Shown: positions 12,001-21,000 of the stretch, in pieces | Position numbering within the stretch: the first letter of the stretch is position 1 | Layout of the letters: each line of letters opens with the position of its first letter | Source: Gordionus sp. m RMFG-2023 | Taxonomy: Eukaryota > Nematomorpha > Gordioida > Chordodea > Parachordodidae | NCBI RefSeq assembly: GCF_954871325.1 | Contig: NC_088775.1 | Coordinates: 71,587,561 to 71,651,560 of the forward strand | Length of the DNA stretch: 64,000 nucleotides | Direction of reading: 5' to 3' | Made by a program: the position numbers and the translations under genes | Notes under the pieces: model-generated | What the model was told of the DNA's origin: nothing | Database searches by the model: none | Seen by the model: only the letters and a program-made list of their open reading frames with translations

Positions 12001-15000
12001 CCCTTTAACTTCAGAGAAATACCTGATTCTTCTATCTTTAGATTTTCCCCACCAATCATCACCTTTGTTTTTGATGCATTCATTTTCAGGCCCTTTGCTT
12101 CCATAGTCATCTTCCATTTACTAACTTTATCCCTCAATTCTCCCTCACTGTTTGCCATTAATACAAGGTCATCTGCATATAATATCTCCCAGGGAAGTCC
12201 TTCACGCATTTCTCTAGCCACCACATCCATTACTAAGATAAATAATAATGGACTCAGCACGGATCCTTGATGAAGTCCTACCTTCACCTCAAAGCTGTCA
12301 CTATCACCATGATCCGTCCGTACTGCTGTTTGTGCTCCAACATACATTGCCATCACTGCGGTAACTAACCATTCCACACCGGATTTTCTCAAGGCCCATC
12401 TTGTAATCTCACGCGGCACCCTATCAAATGCTTTCTCCAAATCAACAAACGCATAATAGAGTTTCTTTTCCTTCGCAAGATACTTCTCCTGAATTTGTCT
12501 CACCACAAAAATTGCATCTGTCGTGCCTTTTCCCGATGTAAAACCAAACTGCATTTCATCAATTTTGATTTGTTCCCTTATCCGCTTTTCTAACACTCTC
12601 TCAAATACTTTCATTGTATGTTCCGAGTTTAATAGCTCTGTAAGACCCACAATCTAAAGGATCACCTTTCCCCTTGTATACTGGGATAATTATACTTCTT
12701 CGCCGGTCCTCGGGAATAGTACCTTCTGTGACAATCTGATTTGCTAAATTCATTAACCATTCAATCCCTAAATCATCAGAACCTTTAAACATCTCTGATA
12801 CCACCATCGTTAAACCCGATGCCTTCCCTTTCTTCATCTTTTTCACTGCTCTCCTTATCTCGTCCTTGCCAAATTTACACCCTGGACCTTCTACCTTTGC
12901 ACAACTAATATTATTATTCCATTCATTTTCTTCATTCAAAAGTCCTTTCATGTAAATCTTCCAGGTGTTCTTAATACCACTACTATCAATCGTCATTTTT
13001 CCTTCCATATTTTTCAAACACTTTACACCTATCACATCCTGCCTCTTTTTTGACATCTGTTTTGCCATTCTAACCATATTTCCAATTCCATCAGCGCATT
13101 TCATTTCTTTAGCAAACTCGTGTCTTTTTTCTTCTTGAGCCTTCGCTATTAATTTCTTAGCATTTCTTTTAGCCATCTTGTAAATATCATTATCACTATT
13201 TTCTTTGCTATTATACCATACTTTGAAACACCTCCGTTTCTCATCCACGGCTTTCGCTACCTCTGGGCTCCACCACCAAGTCTCCTTATGTCTAGGCGGC
13301 CCTTTTGTCCATCCACATACCTCCTCAGTTGTCATTACCCAAGCTTTCTTCATGGCTTCCCACTTGTCATTCACCCCAGATGCTTGTGCCACCTCCGCCT
13401 CCCTAATCGCCAATGCCATATTGAATTGACGTCTAGCATTCTCCTCCTTCAATTTCCAAACCTTCAGCCTTGGGACAAACTTTCTTTTAGTGACCCTGGC
13501 ACCTTTAAGAGTGAGATCTCCTACAACTAGTCGATGCTGATTTATACATTCCTCTCCCGGTATCACTTTCACATTTTTTATTATACATCGATCACATCTC
13601 CTTAATAACAAGTAATCCACAACACTTTTGGTACTACCCGACTTATAAGTCACCAGCTTCTCTGATTCTTTCTTAAACATTGTATTACAAACAATCATAT
13701 CTATAGCATCACTAAATTCTAAAATCCTCTCTCCTTCCAAATTTCTCATGCCGTAACTGAACCCTCCATGTACTCCTTCATAACCCTCACTACTCGCTCC
13801 CACATGTCCATTCAGATCGCCAGCCAGGATAATCCCCTCTTCATTTGCCAGTCTCGATGTCACCCCCAATAGACTGTCCCAAAATACATCTTTCTCTTCT
13901 TCACTTCTTCCAACCTGAGGAACATATGCCGAGATCATATTATATAGCTTTCTACCAATAATCATCTTGATAACCATTATCTGGTTGTCTAGCCTTCTCA
14001 CTTCGACTACTTTGTCTACCAATTTCTCCGCAACCAATACCCCAACTCCAGCCTTACCATCATTACCTCCTTGCCAAAAGAATTTATATTTTTCGCTAGT
14101 CTTGCCAATCATTCTGGTCCCATTTCCTTTCCATCTAGTCTCCTGTATGCAGCACACATCTATATGTCTTCTGTGCAATACATCGACGACTTCTCCCGCT
14201 CTTCCCGTCATACTCCCAACATTCCATGTCGCGACCCTAACTCGATCACCCGTAAACTGGTTTCTCCACTTTTTATTAGGTCGTTTATGGCCGTCATAGG
14301 TTTCATTTTCATGAATAGTGGTTCCACCAGGTTTCCCATCCTTTTTTTTGTCGTAGGCGGATGAGGAGGCCCACGGGGTACTTTGGGCTGTACCCCGCCC
14401 ATGCTTTGTTGTAACCATAAGGAAATTTTTGTAGCATGGTTTTTACAATCGGATGCCCTTCCTGACATCAACCTCTTTAAGTGGTTTTTACACCCCGTCG
14501 AGGAGACGGTGATCCTATTCTAGACCCAGATCACAGGGAACCTTTTAGACCTCCATTTGCCGCCAAAAGACGTTGCCACTCCCCCGCCACGATGAGGCTG
14601 AAGGTAGGATTTTGGGAGAGGATACATTACTAGCTGAATGCAAACTATGTATAAAAGGTTAACTGACGTTGATAATGTTCCAAAGAATGTCACAGATGCT
14701 TTGCATAATTTTAAACACATTTTAGATTATTTTCCTAATATATTAAAATTTTTATAACTTAGAAATTTTATTTTATAACTTTATCAATTAATTTATATAA
14801 TTTAATAATTTTTGTAACATATAATCAGAATTTAATCCAATTATAATTTAAAATTCATTACTAAAATTTCATTGAAAACTTTAATACAATTATAAATTTA
14901 AATTAATTAAGTAAAATTTTATCGACTTAAAAAAAACTAAAAGTTTTCATTTCATCGATTTTAATATAAGTAAAAGTTACATTCTTAAGTATTCAATTAT

Positions 15001-18000
15001 ATAGAGCTTATAAAATAATGAATAAATAATAAATTTTATCCATTAATCATATCTTTCGAGATTTAATTCTTAAAAGATAAAAATCCTCATTAATTTGAAA
15101 ATCTTCAAAACTACTTAAAATAAAATACCGGACATTAAATCAGTGAAAAACATTTTATACAAAAAAAATTTACACATTTTATATAAATGATGCACATGTC
15201 TTTAACAAATTAAACTTTTATAAACAAAAAGATGTATACTCTTTAAATTCCACAATAAAAATTATTATATATTTTGGCAATTCTACCATCTAGTACTTCA
15301 ACCAATGAAAGAAAAAAACTTACCTGAAAGGTACTACCTCTGAAAATATGAAAGGGTTCGCCCTTCTTTATATACACAGGGTGTTTACACTAAGCGCCAA
15401 ATCATTAAAAAATTAGATCAATCCCCAAGAAGATTAAATTTCACATTATAAATTTATAATATGCTTCTTAATTATATTTTTTTCATGAATACTTTGTATG
15501 TTTATATACATGCACTAGTTCTTAAGAATATTTTTGTGCATATCTTTATTTCCAACATTTAATTTTTATAATATAATATAATTTAAATTTATACATATCA
15601 TATTTTATTTTTTTACAAAGTTATTTTTCGATACATTTATTTTAAAGATAGTAACTAGTTGCTAGTCCTAACAAATTTCTGAAACTTAAGATATCCTTGA
15701 ATAACTTTTAGAAATTTTTTTAAATTATATCCCCTGATCTAATTTTATACAAAGATTTTAAAATAAAAAGTATGCATATCTTAGTCTCCTTAAAATAGAT
15801 AAGGGTATATTCATTTTGGCATCTCTATTTGTTTAACCGTAAATTGTAAACATAAATGACTTTTAGAATATTTTTTTAAGGATGAAATGTCTAAAATATT
15901 TTAGACAATTTAAATAAATAAAATTTTCTTTTACATCTCTCTCAAAGCTATACTATAGACGACAATATGTTCGGATCGTTGCTTATATTATAAGCATATT
16001 GGCCATTCTTCCAGCACTCTTCATATTTAAAATCTTCAGGTATAACTTTTAATTGAGTTAAAACTCTTTTATAAAATTTTATAAAAACTAACTAAAATCC
16101 AATTATTTAGTATACAATTAGATCATTTTAAAGGGAATTGATATGTCAATCTCCCCTCCCCCTTCCCGTTAATTAACTAATAAGTTCACTTTAGAAAATA
16201 CTTTTTGAAATTCATTTTATTTATTTAAAAAATTAATATGTTAGGTTGGTCAGATGTACCCGTGTTGTACTACACGAAAATCTTATGGTTTCATTTTTAT
16301 TAAGAGGTATCACAGTCATTATTTTCGATAGTCTCTACATTTCGCAACAGAATAAATGGGATGAATCCATAGGCATATCCGCGGTTTAAATGTTATATTT
16401 TTTTTAAAAAATAAATAAGTTTATTATAGCATATATCCGCAAGTAGGTAGCTATTCATCCATTATTTTTATACTAACATCCTAACCCATATCTCTATAAC
16501 CAAATAACCAGGGTTGTCAGATTAATTCAAATAAAAAATGGGAGAATTTAATCATAATTCAAAAAAAAAAATTTTTTTTACGGAATAAAATTAAAAATAT
16601 TTTTATTCTCATTCATATTTTTTAGAAGATTTTATGCTATTAGATAAAATTTTATTTTTGTTACCTATTCCTTAAATTCATTCCAATTATATATTTAAAT
16701 GATGTTTGATCATTTTCTCTAAAGCTAACATGGATAATCGATCACTATTTTTTCTCAGGAATTTTTTATTAGATTAAATATACCCTCTGAGTAGATAAAT
16801 GTGGTAATGAGAAAATAATATTACATATTTTTTTAAAATTTAGAGCAATGTTTCTTTGAAAAAAAAGGTACTAACTATGATATCCTATTTTCATAATTCG
16901 ATATTAAAATTTTAACTTTCTAAGTTGAAATTATTATCACGTGTCATAATTCTTAGATTTTCCTATTTTTTATTTGTAAATTCATATTTTTTTAAAAGAA
17001 ATGATTTGTTTTAAATGAATTTATTAACTTTATTTTGAATTGAAATGATATGATTTTATCATGATCACCACATTTTATAAGAATTCTTACAACCAAGTCA
17101 TAAAATTTATTGTTAAGTTGGAATTTTAAAGTTGTAAAAAGGAATAAAATTAGAAAATAAATATCTAATTAAGAGAAAGTTTTACTTAACTTATCCAAAA
17201 TTATTAAGCTATATGGAATTGTAAAAATTTTAAAAAATTTAAATAACATTTTAAAAAATGCAGAATTATTTCAAAATTCTAAAATATCATTTTTAAATGG
17301 ATAATAAACTAAAAACAAAATATCTTTTTATATGTAAATTAAAATAAAAAATAACAGTGAGTGCAAGTTTCTGGTTAAGTTGATTTTATTTTTATAAAAA
17401 ATCGAGAGAAAGTATAAAAAATCGGAAAAAAGTGTAAATTAATAGACGGCGTATTTTGGGGTAATCTACATTAAAAAAATATGGAAGTTTGCGCTAAAAT
17501 TTGGAGGTCTGGCAACCATGCTTTTAACTATAAAATCATCCATGAGGTTGGTTTCAGGAAAACAAATACTTGTCCTGTCGAGGATCGAATAAAATAAGTA
17601 AAATGGCTCAATAGGTGCCCACTTACCCATTTATTATCACGAATAATGGGCCCATAATTGTTGGTTATTTAATATCTTTATTAATCAATAGGTCACTCTT
17701 ATAAATTGACGCATATATAAAATGAGGGACTTGTTTTTCATTTTGTATCTCTAAGAAATGTGTTCATAATTTCTATTAATAGTTTTTTGCTGCGCAAATA
17801 CATTATATTATATATTTACAATAATCAATAATTATATTTTTTCGGTTTAAAAAATTAAAACCTAGGGTGTAATAGGGAGGGCACCCAGAGGTACGTCGTT
17901 TCCTGAAAACGAGTGAAAAAAATTATCGTTCCTTTTCTGGAAATTTTTATTAAAGTTAGATATTCCCTTTCTTTCACATTTATTTTATTGAATCCTGTCT

Positions 18001-21000
18001 GACTTTTTAATCTTGCCATAGTTCTAAATTGGCTGAAAGAAACAAGAATGCTTCAATTATTTAACTTAATATAAATGTTTGTTAATCTATTTACATTTTG
18101 TTTATATCTAAGTGTCCTCACGGGTTAAATATAAGCCTATGGTAGTTCTTATTACTTGTCTATAACCTTACAGCCTTATGAACCACTAAATTGAACATTA
18201 TGAATGTATAAATCCCAATCAACTTAATAATAATATTTTTATTTAGTTATTTATAAATGTTAGATAAATATCATATTATTTTGCTTTTCAGAAATGGTGT
18301 AATTACTTCGCGTTTCTCAACAAATATCTTTTGATAACGACTTATTGTTGGATGTTTAACGAGGGAGTGTATCTGTACAACATATTAATATTCGCTTTAA
18401 ATGTCAAGGATTCCATAAAATTGTATTTAGCCTTTGGTTGGGGTATGAATATTTAATTATTACATTTATCATTATTACAACGGTGAAATAAAAGCTTATT
18501 TTAAAAATTATTCATTAACAAATGACTTTTGTTACCTATTTTCTGAAAAACTTCTTTCCATCTATCTAAAATTATTTTATTCTTACTTAATGATTATATA
18601 TAATCATAAGTATAATTATTATAGCCTAAAAATGTCGTCATCTGAATGGTGGAGTGCAGTATAGGGGTAAGCAATGGGCGAGTTTTTAACCCGAACACCG
18701 TCTGTCAATAGTTTTTTTTAAATTCACGCACCGCCCATTTATTAAACCCGCTAGCCCTCCCAATATTTAAAAATTATTAATAAATATAAGCCCATTCTGC
18801 TCATTACACAAAAAATATTTCAAATTAACCAACGCTCATTGTTTTACTAATATTTTTAACCGGCCCGAATGTTTAAATTTTATTTACCCGCTCACCCACG
18901 CCCATTCATAGGATGGACGGGATAAAACCCGCCTATTCCTCTTGTATATTATCCACACCTTTCTGTCTAAGAAAACTCAATAAAATATCATATACTTATA
19001 CTAAATAGCCTTTATAAATTTTTACCACTTTCCAGCCTGGTTATAGTAGGTTTTTTAAATATTCTTTTTAGCCATTTTACGAATGGGGTTTTAAAATTGT
19101 TTTTTTTTTTTTTAAATTTGGTCATTTTGATTTTATTTGTCAATAGTTTCATAAGAAAATTTTAAATTTGAGAAGTCGTGAACATGGTGTTTTATGAAAA
19201 TTTTAATTTATTGTAGTAAATCCTAGTCTGAAAAAAAGAAAAATTTGGCCATGAATATGAATTCTGGTTTTGTACTTTTCCAACCGGCATGGCTTGGGTT
19301 TTTATATAATACTAGCTGATATCCCGTCAAGAATGACGGGTAATCAAAATTTTCTCCGCATGGATAAATAACAAATTTTACCTTTATTTGACGATGGATG
19401 AATCAGAATAATAGTCAAATGAGAGAAATAGATTATCCGTATTCATCCTTCCAAGATTTCTATAAATTTTTAGAGAAAAGGCCAAATATATTATGAAAAA
19501 TATGGAATAAAAAAAATATGATTTGTGAGTTATGAATTCTGATATTTATCAATTCTTTTAAGAAATTTTCCACATCCAGACGCAATGGTTTTTGCTCTCT
19601 CTCACTTCGTATAAAATCTACATTCTTCTCAAAGTATCATTTAAATGCTTTAAAACCTTCCTAAATACTCTTTTAAAAAAGGACCTGCCATAATAGATTC
19701 GAATCATTCATGGGGGCAAACCTAATTATCTCACAAAATTGTGGTGGTATCCACCCCATTGCAATGGGCTATTTAGAAGATTATTAGCAAAAATAATTGA
19801 CATGGGTCAAAACCCAGGGTCTCTTATTAAGTATACTTATCAATAGGATTTGGTGTTAAGGGAGAAGGTATAGCTTCACATGCCATTTGTATTCCAAAAT
19901 CCTCCTCCTAACATGGCTATTATCAAAGTAGACTTTAAAAATGCTTTCAATAGCAAATTTTGTGAACATTTCATAAATTGTTTTTATCCCAAATTTCCTG
20001 TTAATTCCTAGAGAAATACTGTAACATTAAAACTCTTTTATTCATTCCACATGTCATCGATTCTGACGAAAGGATCCAACAGGGAGCACACGTTCTCGTT
20101 TATTTTACCTTGGTATTCATTATCACATCCATTATCTTAAATCTAAAATTGATTTGGATATAATTATTTGACATCTTGATGATAGAACAATCTGTGATGT
20201 TCTTCCTAAAATAATTGGTTTTCAATTTCTTGAAACCAATTTTAAAAGACTCATTCTTAATTAATCCAAATCTGTTTCCATGATTACAATATACAAAACC
20301 CTCCTTTGGCAAAATTAAATTTTTTATTGAGTACATAAATAATAAAAATTAAAAAAAATAAGGAAGTTAATATAATTTAAAAAAAGTATACAAAGTTAGA
20401 TTAACAAAAAAAATGCATTGCTGGGATTCGAACCCAAAGCCATCAGCTTCGTAAGCGACGCTCTTGCCGATTAGGCCACAGACGCTTTTCAAAGTTGACG
20501 ATTTTTTAAATATATATTATAAATTGTGATACTAAAACTATGACACGGCTTTTATATATATTATTATACATAGATAGATATATGTTTATGAAGTAAGTAT
20601 AAGATGGTAATGATAGATATATTTTAATGGATGCTTTGATGAATAAGTGTTTGATATGATGCTATAAGAATACTATTGGTTATTACGTAGTGTAAAAATT
20701 TAAAAATATAAGAATACCTATTTAATATTTTGAATTTTAAAATAACAACAAACTTTAAATCGTAATTATTTTATCTTCTATTTAATTAATTTTGCCAGAT
20801 TAAGTAAAAAAAAATCATTACTGGGATTCGAACCCCATGACCTACACATTTGTGAGCGACGCTCTTGCCGATTAGGTCACAGACGCTTTTAAAAAATCGT
20901 GAATTTTTAAAATATATTTTAAATTGTGACTGTGACACGGATTTTATATTTATTAATAATAAACCCATTCCGAGTTTCCCAGGACTATCTGGGCAGGGTT

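Larger units (their letters stand above)
11530..14620 (-). mobile_element. RTE-like LINE, nearly full length
   Basis: A 15 bp target duplication, GATACATTACTAGCT, flanks it at 11515-11529 and 14621-14635, inside hAT copy B. The 3' end (left side) is a (GAA)n-type tail, usual for RTE-clade elements. It encodes an apurinic endonuclease and a reverse transcriptase (separate entries). A roughly 200 nt leader precedes the first ATG at 14418. It appears recent compared with the hAT relic it entered. Confidence 0.93.
10330..15590 (+). mobile_element. hAT transposon copy B, split by a LINE
   Basis: It has the same transposase family as copy A. The segment at 10918-11070 matches copy A around 3677-3830 (TTTATGGAGTTA, CTTCAGAAGCA-type blocks). 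After the LINE, 14621-14760 continues with sequence matching copy A at 4290-4420, and 15290-15450 holds the relic dimerisation region. The reading frames are broken many times. Terminal repeats were not recognised, so the ends are approximate. It lies wholly in GPCR intron 3. Confidence 0.7.

Noticed and set aside
13205-14364. Several + strand open frames (13205-13429, 13288-13530, 13967-14299, 14071-14364)
   Set aside because: They are antisense to the LINE endonuclease frame and show no motif; shadows of a high-coding-density region.
20100-20336. Minus-strand 78-residue frame
   Set aside because: It is antisense to the decayed LINE reverse transcriptase read on the + strand, including its HLDD catalytic block.
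20786-20968. Minus-strand 60-residue frame
   Set aside because: It overlaps the tRNA-like unit; the A and B boxes explain the sequence better than a protein.
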